A stretch of 64,000 nt of DNA from the NCBI GenBank assembly GCA_947584595.1, contig CANPWP010000008.1, forward strand, positions 1 through 64,000, written 5' to 3'. The notes under the pieces were generated by a model. The model was not told the origin of the DNA and searched no databases. It worked only from the letters and a program-made list of their open reading frames with translations. The stretch's first letter is position 1; every line of letters begins with the position of its first letter. The position numbers and the translations under genes were made by a program. Origin of the DNA: an uncultured Clostridia bacterium (GTDB lineage Bacteria > Bacillota > Clostridia > Oscillospirales > Acutalibacteraceae). Shown one piece after another: positions 22,501 through 31,403 of the stretch.

Positions 22501-23107
22501 TAACATTATAAATCAGGAAAACGATAGTTTATACGTTGACGGACAGAATGTACGAGTGCTTGCAATCGTATCTAAGGTTAAAACACAGATAACTAAAAGC
22601 AATCAGATGATGGCATTTGTAAATGTTGAAGATCAGTATGGCACAGCAGAAATGCTTGTGTTTCCTAATGTTTATGAAAGATATGCAAGCTTGTTCAGAG
22701 AGGGAAATGTGCTTGATATTTTCGCAAGCATAAGTATAAAAGAAGATGAAGACCCCAAACTTATGTGCAATAAAGTTCTACTTGTTACAAAGGATTCAAA
22801 GCCTGAAATTGTTAATAATAATGGACTCAACAAAAAAACAGATGCAAAAACAAATAGCGATTCAGCCTCAAAACCTTTTAATAAGCCGATGACCTTGTAT
22901 ATCAGAATAGATAACCTTGACGGAGAAAAGTTTATAAAGGCTAAAAGACTTCTTGAAATATTTGACGGAAGAACACCGGTTGTATTTTATTTGACCGACA
23001 CTAAAAAACAGCTTAAAGCACCGATGAACTTATGGGTTGACTTAAACAATGTTCTTGTAAAAGAGCTTAAAAATCAGCTCGGTGACGAAAATGTTGTGAC
23101 AAAGTGA
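19580..23107 (+). CDS. dnaE: DNA polymerase III subunit alpha
   Basis: PHP domain FVHLHVHSEYSLLDGAC, GPGRGSGAGSL, PDFDIDFC. Confidence 0.98.
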   Translation: MSFVHLHVHSEYSLLDGACRISRLASAAKKMGQNALAITDHGVMYGVIDFYRACKKEGIKPVIGCEVYVAPRTRFDKTFEYDKEYYHMVLLCENNKGYENLIKLVSKGFTEGFYNKPRIDDDLLKEYHEGLICLSACLAGEIPQKLLKGDYSAAKEKALYYRDLFGENNFFLELQNHGIEEQHRTNPDIINISRETGIPLVVTNDSHYIEKEDSRTHRILLCIQTNHTINDEDKMEFKTDEFYLKSEEEMRTLFPDVQQAFDNTQLIADRCNVEFEFGVRKLPHFDVPNNEDHYEYFKRNCYEGLYKHYGNNPEKSLIERLEYELSTINRMGFVDYYLIVNDFIQYAKNQGIPVGPGRGSGAGSLCAYCIGITNVDPIKYNLLFERFLNPERVSMPDFDIDFCKERRGEVIDYVIRKYGADHVAQIIAFGTMAARGAIRDVGRALGIPYSNVDKIAKLVPNDIGITIEKAIALNSELRGLYENDSQVKNLIDIAVALEGMPRHATMHAAGVVITQQPVSNYVPLSKNDDNIVTQFTMTTLEELGLLKMDFLGLRNLTVIDDAVKQIKAQNPDFNLDKINYDDKAVFNMMSQGNSEGVFQFESQGMKNVLTQLKPESLEDLIAVISLYRPGPMDSIPAYIDNRHNPSHIKYKHPLLKNILDVTYGCIVYQEQVMQIFRTLAGYSLGRADIVRRAMSKKKHDVMEKERQIFINGLTDDKGNVVVEGCLRRGVDEKTAISIYNEMESFASYAFNKSHATAYAIIAYQTAWLKCHYPKEYMASLLSSVLDNLNKMAGYIAECHRLGIKILPPHINESYYKFTVVNKDIRFGLLAIKGLGRQFIDSVIKEREKGKYTSLYNFCERMYDKTMNIKALENLIKCGALDNLGANRRQMLAVAKTVLDSITFESRKNVRGQISLFDTDEDSKATSEPDIPVLEEFPISELLFMENDVAGMYLSGHPLNEYLDYADKAKTDKIGNIINQENDSLYVDGQNVRVLAIVSKVKTQITKSNQMMAFVNVEDQYGTAEMLVFPNVYERYASLFREGNVLDIFASISIKEDEDPKLMCNKVLLVTKDSKPEIVNNNGLNKKTDAKTNSDSASKPFNKPMTLYIRIDNLDGEKFIKAKRLLEIFDGRTPVVFYLTDTKKQLKAPMNLWVDLNNVLVKELKNQLGDENVVTK

Positions 23108-23240
23108 ATAAAATCATCACTTGCGTATTGTTAAAATTATATAAACTTTTTTCTTTCTATTGAAATTATAGTATTAATGTTGTAAAATAAATTTGATAAT
23201 TTAACACATAAAAGTGTAAAAGTAATCAGGAGGAATTTTT

Positions 23241-24248
23241 ATGAAAAAAACAAAAAGAATAATTGCGTTAGTTCTTGCAGCTCTTATGCTTGCTGTATGT
23301 TTTGCAGGATGCGGCGGCACTTCAACAACAAGTAATGCAGGTGACAATGCGGATAAAGAATCAAAGGTTTATAACATAGGTATCAGCCAGCAGATGAAAC
23401 ACGAGGCTTTAGATGCAGCTACACAGGGCTTTCAAGATGCATTAGTTAAACATTTAGGCAAAGATCATGTTAAATTTGATTTACAGAATGCACAGGGTGA
23501 CTCAACGGCTTGTACAACAATTGCAAATCAGTTTGTATCATCAAATGTTGATTTAATTATGGGTAACGGAACAACTGCACTGCAGGCTGCTTTTACAGCT
23601 ACACAGGATATTCCTGTTCTGGGTACATCTATTACAGATTACGGCACAGCACTTGACATAGCTGACTGGAAAGGTACAACAGGAATGAATGTTTCGGGTA
23701 CATCTGACCTTGCACCTCTTGATAAGCAAGCTGAAATGCTTAACGAGTTGTTCCCTGACGCTAAAAAAGTTGGTATTATCTATTGTTCAGCAGAACCTAA
23801 TTCAAAATATCAGGCAACAACTATTACTGATTACTTGAAAAAATATGGATATGAAGTTACAGATTATACATTCGCTGATTCTAACGATTTAGCGGCTGTA
23901 ACAACAACTGCTTGTGAAGCAAGCGATGTTCTTTATATTCCGACCGATAACACGGCAGCTTCCAACGCAGGTATCATTAATAATATTGCAGAACCTGCGG
24001 GAGTACCGATTGTTGCAGGTGAAGAAGGAATATGTAAAGGCTGCGGTGTTGCAACACTTTCAATAAGCTATTATGACCTCGGATATAAAACAGGCGAAAT
24101 GGCTTATGATATTTTAGTTAACGGCAAAGATATTTCAACGATGGAAGTTCAGTATGCTCCTGCAACCACTAAAGAGTACATTAAAGACAGAGCAGAAGCT
24201 CTCAAAATTAAAATTCCTGACGGATATAAAGAAATAACTGTTGAATAA
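23241..24248 (+). CDS. ABC transporter substrate-binding lipoprotein (TrpX/PF04392-like)
   Basis: Lipobox LMLAVCFAGC; ISQQMKHEALDAATQGFQDAL, YDLGYKTGEMAYDIL. Confidence 0.9.
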   Translation: MKKTKRIIALVLAALMLAVCFAGCGGTSTTSNAGDNADKESKVYNIGISQQMKHEALDAATQGFQDALVKHLGKDHVKFDLQNAQGDSTACTTIANQFVSSNVDLIMGNGTTALQAAFTATQDIPVLGTSITDYGTALDIADWKGTTGMNVSGTSDLAPLDKQAEMLNELFPDAKKVGIIYCSAEPNSKYQATTITDYLKKYGYEVTDYTFADSNDLAAVTTTACEASDVLYIPTDNTAASNAGIINNIAEPAGVPIVAGEEGICKGCGVATLSISYYDLGYKTGEMAYDILVNGKDISTMEVQYAPATTKEYIKDRAEALKIKIPDGYKEITVE

Positions 24249-24265
24249 TTTAATGAGGTTATAAT

Positions 24266-24453
24266 GGGGTGTCGTTTTAATACTAATCAGTGATTGAAGT
24301 GTCGAAAAGATTTTCGAGCAGATTTTGCGTCGTACAAGGACTATGACGCAGACTGGCTGACGCCAGTCAAGGAGAAGAACGCAGTATGGCACAAAATCTG
24401 CCGTAAAGATATCGACTATTTAATTAATGATTAGTATTGAGTAACGACACCCC
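24266..24453. repeat. 188-bp imperfect palindrome (MITE-like or regulatory long hairpin)
   Basis: Outer arms GGGGTGTCGTT / AACGACACCCC, AATACTAATCA / TGATTAGTATT, inner GCAGATTTTG / CAAAATCTGC, apex GACTGGC-TGAC-GCCAGTC; followed by AAATTTTTTT. Confidence 0.85.
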
Positions 24454-24484
24454 AAATTTTTTTGTTTGAAGCGGTGATAATGTA

Positions 24485-25462
24485 ATGGATTTTATTATTT
24501 CATATTTTACTTCGCTTAACCCTGCGTCCTTTGTTACTGCATTGCCCGGCAATATAGCTCAGGGTATAATTTGGGGACTTATGGCATTAGGCGTATTTAT
24601 TACTTATAAATTATTGAATTTTGCCGATTTGACTGTTGACGGCTCCTTTGCAACAGGCGGTGCTGTTACTGCTATGCTTTTACTCAACGGAGTACCTATT
24701 TGGACAGCAATTATTGTTGCAGTTATAGCCGGTCTGCTTGCAGGTCTTATTACAGGACTTTTACATACCTTGTTGGGAATTCCAGATATTTTGGCAGGTA
24801 TTTTAACTCAGATTGCTCTGTATTCAATAAATCTAAATATAATGGGTAAAGCAAACCTGCCTGTAAGCTATCGCAATTATGATTTGCTTATTTCAGGAAG
24901 TAACATTCTTTGGGCTATTATTATCGGACTTGCATTTGCTTTTGTCGTAATAGCCGCAATGTACTGGTATTTCGGTACGGAACAAGGTTCGACAATCCGT
25001 TCTACTGGAAGTAACCCTGCTATGAGTAAAGCACAGGGTATCAATATTAATACTGCAAAGGTTGTTGCACTTTCACTTTCAAACGGACTTGTAGCATTAT
25101 CAGGTGCGTTGCTTGCTCAGTATCAGGGTTTTGCAGATATTAATATGGGCAGAGGCGCAATCGTAATTGGTCTTGCTGCCGTTATTATCGGTCAGGTACT
25201 TGGCGAGGCGTTGTTCCGTAAACGCATAAATTTTGTTATAAGACTTGTTTTTGTAATTGTGGGCGGAATACTGTATTATATTGCAATGGGTATTGTTTTG
25301 TGGCTGAAGATGCCTACCGACGATACAAAACTCTTCACAGCAGTTATTGTAGCAATATTCCTTGCAGTTCCGTACTTAAAAAACAAAAAGAGGACCTCCT
25401 TTAAAAAGGTAGCTAAACAGAACTTAAAATCTGCTGATAAGGAGGGTTCGGAAAATGCTTGA
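24485..25462 (+). CDS. ABC transporter permease (TrpY-like)
   Basis: LIVH/BPD2-like permease: IWGLMALGVFITYKLLNFADLTVDGSF. Confidence 0.92.
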   Translation: MDFIISYFTSLNPASFVTALPGNIAQGIIWGLMALGVFITYKLLNFADLTVDGSFATGGAVTAMLLLNGVPIWTAIIVAVIAGLLAGLITGLLHTLLGIPDILAGILTQIALYSINLNIMGKANLPVSYRNYDLLISGSNILWAIIIGLAFAFVVIAAMYWYFGTEQGSTIRSTGSNPAMSKAQGININTAKVVALSLSNGLVALSGALLAQYQGFADINMGRGAIVIGLAAVIIGQVLGEALFRKRINFVIRLVFVIVGGILYYIAMGIVLWLKMPTDDTKLFTAVIVAIFLAVPYLKNKKRTSFKKVAKQNLKSADKEGSENA

Positions 25463-26252
25463 GTTAAAAAATATTTATAAAACCTTTAATAAAGGAACTA
25501 TTAATGAAAAAAGAGCTTTAAACGGCGTTGACCTTGTATTAAACGAGGGCGATTTTTGTACGATTATCGGCGGCAACGGAGCAGGCAAGTCAACTATGCT
25601 GAATGCTATTGCAGGAGTATGGCCTGTTGACAGTGGTTCTATTATGATTGACGGAATTGATGTTTCAGGTTTGCCTGAGCATAAACGAGCAAAATATTTA
25701 GGCAGAGTTTTTCAAGACCCAATGACCGGAACAGTAGCAGATATGGAAATCGGGGAAAATCTTGCAATAGCCGCCCGCAGAGGAAAGAGCAGAGGTCTTA
25801 GATGGGGAGTAACTGCAAAAGAGAAAGAGCAGTACAGAGAACTTCTAAAACAGTTTGAGCTTGGTCTTGAAGACAGAATGACATCTAAGGTAGGACTTCT
25901 TTCAGGAGGACAGCGTCAGGCAATTACGCTTTTAATGGCGACTATTCAAAAGCCGAAGCTTTTGCTTTTAGACGAGCATACTGCCGCACTTGACCCTAAA
26001 ACTGCGGCGAAGGTGCTTGAGTTAAGTGATAAAATTATTGAAGAAAATAATCTTACGGCTATGATGGTAACCCATAATATGAACGATGCAATTGTCCACG
26101 GAAACAGACTTATTATGATGCATGACGGTAAGATAATACTTAATATTTCAGGAGAAGAAAAGAAAAATCTCACTGTTGAAGCATTACTGCAAAAATTTGA
26201 ACAGGTAAGCCATAGTAAATTTACTAACGACAGAGTTCTTCTTGCAGAATAA
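25455..26252 (+). CDS. ABC transporter ATP-binding protein (TrpZ-like)
   Basis: GGNGAGKSTMLN, LSGGQRQAITLLMA, LLLLDEHTAALDP. Confidence 0.95.
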   Translation: MLELKNIYKTFNKGTINEKRALNGVDLVLNEGDFCTIIGGNGAGKSTMLNAIAGVWPVDSGSIMIDGIDVSGLPEHKRAKYLGRVFQDPMTGTVADMEIGENLAIAARRGKSRGLRWGVTAKEKEQYRELLKQFELGLEDRMTSKVGLLSGGQRQAITLLMATIQKPKLLLLDEHTAALDPKTAAKVLELSDKIIEENNLTAMMVTHNMNDAIVHGNRLIMMHDGKIILNISGEEKKNLTVEALLQKFEQVSHSKFTNDRVLLAE

Positions 26253-26282
26253 CGCTTCCTTATTAACAGCTTATATAACAAA

Positions 26283-26309
26283 AAAATCCACCGATTTCGG
26301 TGGATTTTT
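26283..26309. terminator. Bidirectional terminator
   Basis: AAAATCCACCGATTTCGGTGGATTTTT. Confidence 0.85.
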
Positions 26310-26332
26310 AGTTTACCGCTTATCAATGATTT

Positions 26333-26491
26333 TTATTCTTCAGGAGAAAAATCGTCTTTTCCTACACCGCATAATGGACATACAAAGTCATCAGGAAGAT
26401 CCTCAAATTTTGTGCCTGCTGCAATACCTAAATCTGCATCTCCTGCTTCTTCATCATAAATATATCCGCATACATTGCATACATATTTCAT
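26333..26491 (-). CDS. Rubredoxin (52 aa, absent from the ORF track)
   Basis: Reverse strand reads [52 protein letters not shown]; two CxxC(G) iron motifs. Confidence 0.97.
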   Translation of the reverse strand: MKYVCNVCGYIYDEEAGDADLGIAAGTKFEDLPDDFVCPLCGVGKDDFSPEE

Positions 26492-26533
26492 TTTGCTTGG
26501 CTCCTTTCTTAAAATATTATATACATTATTTTA

Positions 26534-26857
26534 TTATATTAATCCAAAAGTTTCAAGTATTATTTCACAAATAAATACAATTATACACGCCGAACAAGCA
26601 ACCAATATAAGACTTTTACCCTTATAAGCCAGTAAAATTGCACTTATAAAACCTAAAATTGCTGAGTACGGGGAAGAAGTAGAATATAAAACAGCAGGAA
26701 ATGTCATAGCTGCAAGAGTTGCATACGGAACATAATACAAAAATGAACAGATAAACTGATTTTTAATTTTCTTTTTAATCAGTGTTAAAGGGATTAATCT
26801 GATCAAATATGTAACAAAAGCCGCAATAAAAATGTAAATGTATATATTAACATTCAT
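26534..26857 (-). CDS. azlD: AzlD-type branched-chain amino acid transport protein
   Basis: Small AzlD-like membrane protein (TYLIRLIPLTLI, FLYYVPYATLAAMTFPAVLYS) overlapping azlC. Confidence 0.88.
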   Translation of the reverse strand: MNVNIYIYIFIAAFVTYLIRLIPLTLIKKKIKNQFICSFLYYVPYATLAAMTFPAVLYSTSSPYSAILGFISAILLAYKGKSLILVACSACIIVFICEIILETFGLI

Positions 26858-27563
26858 TTGCCGAATCCTCCTTTACAGGAAAAAGAATAGCGGCAATTAC
26901 TGAAATTACTATTGTTATAATAATAATTTTGAAGCCTGATGAAATTTCGCTTAAATAAGGTAAGTAATACATCATACAACTCATAATCATTGCACTTATT
27001 ACTACGCACAAAACACTTTTTTCTTTTTTGGTTTTAGGAATTATAATAGCAATAAACATACCGTATATAGCTATGCCTAACGCACTTATAATGTTTTTCG
27101 GAAGAAAATCACCGGATATTACGCCGATTACTGTACCTGAAGTCCAGCCGGTAATTGCAGAACTTGTAAGCCCGTATATATAAAATGGTGACAGCTGTGA
27201 ATCTCTTGTTATACTTACACCGAAAATCTCATCAGTAACGCCGATTGCAACCAGCAAACGGTGATAAAATGGAGTGCTTGCTTTTAGCTTTTGTGACAGT
27301 GTACAGGACATAAGCAAATATCTAAGATTAATAATAAGCTGTGAAAACGCCAGCTCTCCAATAGTACCGCATGAAGCAATTATAGTTAAAGAAGCAAACT
27401 GACCGGTAGAAGTTAAGTTTGTAAAAGACATTAATCCAGCCTGAAATGCTGTAAGTCCAATTTTGCAAGCCTGAATCCCAAAAGCAAAAGAAACAGCTAG
27501 ATAACCTAAAAAAATAGGAATACCGTCTTTTACACCTGTTTTATATTCAGTCAAATTTTTCAA
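26847..27563 (-). CDS. azlC: AzlC-type branched-chain amino acid transport protein
   Basis: GVKDGIPIFLGYLAVSFAFGI; likely TTG start at 27563 (LKNLTEYKTG). Confidence 0.9.
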   Translation of the reverse strand: MKNLTEYKTGVKDGIPIFLGYLAVSFAFGIQACKIGLTAFQAGLMSFTNLTSTGQFASLTIIASCGTIGELAFSQLIINLRYLLMSCTLSQKLKASTPFYHRLLVAIGVTDEIFGVSITRDSQLSPFYIYGLTSSAITGWTSGTVIGVISGDFLPKNIISALGIAIYGMFIAIIIPKTKKEKSVLCVVISAMIMSCMMYYLPYLSEISSGFKIIIITIVISVIAAILFPVKEDSANEC

Positions 27564-27699
27564 AATATATCCCTCAATTACGAAAACATTGTTAAATAAA
27601 AAGTAGCCGGTGACTAGTCCTATCCGAGCAGACAGCACTATATATTAACGACATTTTAAGCACAACTGTTATCGAGCAGTTTCCTATAAAGTAAAAAAT

Positions 27700-27723
27700 T
27701 CCCAAGGCGTTACTGCCTTGGGA
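27700..27723 (-). terminator. Terminator after rpmB
   Basis: Reverse strand TCCCAAGGC-agtaac-GCCTTGGGA-ATTTTTT. Confidence 0.85.
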
Positions 27724-27742
27724 AAGAGCTTTAAGGTATAAA

Positions 27743-27931
27743 TTAGTTTGCTCTTGTAACTTTACCAGAACGCAAACAACGGGTGCAAGCATAAACACGC
27801 TTAGGAGAACCGTCTACGATAGCCTTAACGCGTTGTACGTTTGGCTTCCATGTTCTGTTTGAACGTCTGTGTGAGTGAGAAACCTTGATACCAAAAGAAA
27901 CGTCCTTTCCGCAGAACTGACATTTTGCCAT
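27743..27931 (-). CDS. rpmB: 50S ribosomal protein L28
   Basis: [29 protein letters not shown]. Confidence 0.97.
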   Translation of the reverse strand: MAKCQFCGKDVSFGIKVSHSHRRSNRTWKPNVQRVKAIVDGSPKRVYACTRCLRSGKVTRAN

Positions 27932-28131
27932 GGTTTTGCACCTCCTTAAATACCGTAAAAAGTAATTATTAATTTACTAACTCTGTTACTATAACAGATT
28001 TAGAAAAAAAAAGCAAGTGTTTTTTAAAATTTTGACAAAAATTCTTTTCTTGTAATTTTATTATACATGTTATATAATTAAAATGTATTTTTATATATTT
28101 GTAAAATATTTGTTTTTTTTCGGAGGGTAAT

Positions 28132-28827
28132 ATGCTTTTTTCTTTAATCAGAGGTCAGCTTAATTTTCAAACTGCCGTAGCACAAATACTTGCAGTTTTA
28201 CTAATTATATTTTTGATATTGCCTTTTCATGAATGGGCGCACGCTTTTACAGCGTCTTTATTGGGAGATAAATCAATAAAATATCGAGGCAGACTTTCCA
28301 TAAATCCCCTTTCGCATATAGACCCTATGGGTGCATTGTGCTTACTGCTCATAGGATTCGGCTGGGCAAAGCCTGTTCCCGTTGATTCAAGATACTTTAA
28401 AAATCCAAAGATAGGTATGGCAATTACAGCGTTAGCAGGACCTGTTGCCAATGTTGTTGCCGCATTTGCAGGCTCTCTTATATTCTACGGACTTATTGGT
28501 TTTGGCGGAGTTGATTTACTACTAAGCGACTTATGGGGTTATGTTGGAACATTTTTTTCTTATTATATAATTTGTAATATTTCACTTGCTGTATTTAACT
28601 TAATTCCTGTTCCTCCCCTTGACGGTTCAAAAATACTTTTTGCATTTTTGCCTGACAGAATTATTTATCAAATCAACCGTTATCAGCAATATTTTTCTCT
28701 GATAATATTTGCATTGCTGTTTTTAGGAATATTAAGCGGTCCTTTAGCTATTCTGGAAAACGGATTGCTTTCTCTTATTGAAAATACCTCAATGGGAATA
28801 CTGAGTTTATTCGGAGCAAGTTTTTAA
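28132..28827 (+). CDS. Site-2 protease family (M50) metalloprotease
   Basis: HEWAH zinc motif, NPLSHIDPMGAL, NLIPVPPLDGS. Confidence 0.95.
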   Translation: MLFSLIRGQLNFQTAVAQILAVLLIIFLILPFHEWAHAFTASLLGDKSIKYRGRLSINPLSHIDPMGALCLLLIGFGWAKPVPVDSRYFKNPKIGMAITALAGPVANVVAAFAGSLIFYGLIGFGGVDLLLSDLWGYVGTFFSYYIICNISLAVFNLIPVPPLDGSKILFAFLPDRIIYQINRYQQYFSLIIFALLFLGILSGPLAILENGLLSLIENTSMGILSLFGASF

Positions 28828-28850
28828 TATTACAGCTTAGGAGGACGGTT

Positions 28851-29570
28851 GTGGAAAATACCGTACAGTTAAATTACAAGTTGCCTGTATTTGAAGGGCC
28901 TCTTGACTTGTTGTTAACGCTCATTGCAAAAAACAAAATAGAAATAACCGATATAATAATAACCGATTTGTTAGACCAATATATGGAGCAAATCAGGCAA
29001 ATGCAGGAAGATGAGCTTGATATAGCTTCTGAATTTTTAGAAATGGCGTCAAGACTTGTTTATATTAAATCAGTATCTTTGCTGCCCAAATATGAGGAAG
29101 AGGCGTCAGAGCTTAAAAAAGAGCTTACAGGACAGCTTCTTGAATATCAGCTATGCAGAGAAACAGCACAAAAACTGGGTACAATAGTCAGCTTTGATAA
29201 TTTTTTCAGAGAACCGTCTCCTGTTGAATTTGATTTGACATATAATCGAATACACGAATCAGAAGATATTGCTAAAGCATATGTAAGCGCTGTAGGCAGA
29301 GGTAAAAAAAAGCTTCCGCCGCCTGCAAATGCTTTTTCGGGAATAGTTTCAAAGAAAATTATTTCTGTAAGCTCAAAAATCATAACAGTAATGAGAAAAC
29401 TCTGGCACGGAAAAACAATAAAATACAGTGAATTATTTACTGCAAGCAAGGAAAAAAGTGAATTGGTAGCCACCTTTTTAGCGGTTTTGGAGCTTGTTAA
29501 GGGAAAAAGAGTTCGCATTGAAGGCGACGGCGATAATGCTAAAGTAAGAATGACGGAGGAAAAGATTTGA
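28851..29570 (+). CDS. scpA: Segregation and condensation protein A
   Basis: YKLPVFEGPLDLLLTLIAKNKIEI, ScpA/B pair; GTG start. Confidence 0.96.
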   Translation: MENTVQLNYKLPVFEGPLDLLLTLIAKNKIEITDIIITDLLDQYMEQIRQMQEDELDIASEFLEMASRLVYIKSVSLLPKYEEEASELKKELTGQLLEYQLCRETAQKLGTIVSFDNFFREPSPVEFDLTYNRIHESEDIAKAYVSAVGRGKKKLPPPANAFSGIVSKKIISVSSKIITVMRKLWHGKTIKYSELFTASKEKSELVATFLAVLELVKGKRVRIEGDGDNAKVRMTEEKI

Positions 29571-30190
29571 CACCTGAAAAAATCAGAAGTGCGGCAGAAG
29601 CGATTATATTTGCAGGCGGAACGCCTGTAGAACTTTCAAGAATTGCAAAAGCGCTTGATATAACAGAAAATGAAGCCAAAGCACAAATTAATATTTTAAT
29701 TGAAGAATATGAAAAGGCAGAAAAAGGAATAACTATAATTGAACTTGATAAATCTTACCAAATGATATCAAAGAAGGAGTTTGCTCCTTATATAAGAACC
29801 GTTATGGATTTAAGAAGAAATGCCCCTCTTTCTCAGGCGGCACTTGAAGTACTTGCCGTTGTAGCCTATAATCAGCCTGTAACAAAAGCCTTTATAGAGC
29901 AGGTAAGAGGTGTAGATTGCAGCGGTGTTATCGGAAGCCTTTGTGCTAAAGAATTAATTGAAGAAAAGGGAAGACTTGAACTTCCCGGCAGACCGCTTTT
30001 ATACGGTACTACTCAGAACTTTTTAAGATGCTTCGGAGTTAAATCCATTGAAGAACTGCCGCCTCTTCCGCAAACTGATGATAATGATAAATCAGAAGAT
30101 GATGCTGTTAATAATACTGATAAAAATTCAGATGAAGATACTGTTGAAACAACTGTAAAGGAAATTATTGAAGAAGTAATCAAAGAATAA
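29567..30190 (+). CDS. scpB: Segregation and condensation protein B
   Basis: EAIIFAGGTPVEL, LEVLAVVAYNQPVTKAFIEQVRGV. Confidence 0.96.
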   Translation: MTPEKIRSAAEAIIFAGGTPVELSRIAKALDITENEAKAQINILIEEYEKAEKGITIIELDKSYQMISKKEFAPYIRTVMDLRRNAPLSQAALEVLAVVAYNQPVTKAFIEQVRGVDCSGVIGSLCAKELIEEKGRLELPGRPLLYGTTQNFLRCFGVKSIEELPPLPQTDDNDKSEDDAVNNTDKNSDEDTVETTVKEIIEEVIKE

Positions 30191-30206
30191 GATTGGGGGA
30201 TTTCCC

Positions 30207-30863
30207 TTGATTTTTCTGTACATTCTGATTTCAATACTTCTCGTTTTATTTTTAATTACGCTTATTCCCGTAGGAATTAAAGCAAGGTATAAAAACAAGG
30301 TGTATTGTGTTTTAAAAATCGGATTTATAAAAATCAGACTTTTGCCTGAAAAACCGAAAAAAAAGAAAACAAAAGAAAAAACAAAAGAAAAAAAATCTGA
30401 AAAAGAAAATCAAAAAGAAACTTCTTTTAAAAAATTATTAAAGCAAAACGGTGTTTCGGGTATAATAAATATCTTGAAAAGAATTGCCTCTCTTGCTGTT
30501 GGTGCATTAAAAGATATATTCAAGCACATAATAATAAGAGAACTGAGCCTTGATGTTGTAATCGGCGGAGATGACGCCGCAGAAACTGCATTAAATTACG
30601 GCAAAACGTGTTCTGTTGTTTATCCTGCGGTAAGCGTCATAACTCAGTCTTGTATATGCCGTGATTTTAATGTTCTTGTAAGCCCTGATTTTACTGATGG
30701 CTCTGAATCGAATGCAACATGTAAATTAGAGGCAGATATAAAAATTTTCTGGCTTGTTAAGGCAGTTATTGTACACGGCTTTAAAGCGCTTGGGGTAATT
30801 CTCAAACTGCAAAAAGCCAATGAACCTGTTAATAAAGATGAAAATTTAAATAATAATGACTGA
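30207..30863 (+). CDS. DUF2953-like membrane-anchored protein
   Basis: N-terminal TM, Lys-rich linker, position before ytfJ. Confidence 0.65.
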   Translation: MIFLYILISILLVLFLITLIPVGIKARYKNKVYCVLKIGFIKIRLLPEKPKKKKTKEKTKEKKSEKENQKETSFKKLLKQNGVSGIINILKRIASLAVGALKDIFKHIIIRELSLDVVIGGDDAAETALNYGKTCSVVYPAVSVITQSCICRDFNVLVSPDFTDGSESNATCKLEADIKIFWLVKAVIVHGFKALGVILKLQKANEPVNKDENLNNND

Positions 30864-30926
30864 TAAAGTTCTTTAATAATAAATATAAAAAATTATATAA
30901 ATTTAATTATATAAGGAGTGTTGAAA

Positions 30927-31358
30927 ATGAGCGAACATCCGCTTAATAATCTTATGGGAACAACAATGCAAAAAATCAAGGAAATGGTAGATGTAAATAC
31001 TATTATCGGCGACCCTATTACATCACCTGACGGAACGATTATTATTCCCGTATCTAAAGTAAGCTATGGTTTTGCATCAGGCGGTTCTGATTTCCCTACA
31101 AAAAAGGAAAATCAGGAATGTTTCGGAGGAGGAAGCGGTGCAGGTGTTTCAATAGTACCGATTGCATTTCTTGTTGTCAGTAAAGGAGAAGTTCAGCTTG
31201 TTCCTCTTGAAAAGTATGACGGCGCCGCAGACAGAGTTGTAGGAATGGTACCTGATTTAGTAGATAAAATCACTTGTATGTTTAAAAAAGATAAAAAATC
31301 AAAATCTAAAACAAAATCAGAAACAGAGGTTGCAAGTGAAGAAGAACCCTTGTTCTAA
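30927..31358 (+). CDS. ytfJ: GerW family sporulation protein (YtfJ)
   Basis: PLNNLMGTTMQKIKEMVDVNTIIGDPI, IPVSKVSYGFASGGSDF. Confidence 0.95.
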   Translation: MSEHPLNNLMGTTMQKIKEMVDVNTIIGDPITSPDGTIIIPVSKVSYGFASGGSDFPTKKENQECFGGGSGAGVSIVPIAFLVVSKGEVQLVPLEKYDGAADRVVGMVPDLVDKITCMFKKDKKSKSKTKSETEVASEEEPLF

Positions 31359-31403
31359 GTAATAGCTGATTCTTTTTAGCATATATATTACTGAGGTGAT
31401 GAT

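Noticed and set aside
24135-24392. 85-aa minus-strand ORF overlapping the palindrome
   Set aside because: Antisense to the 3' end of the lipoprotein gene and half of the palindrome; no family resemblance
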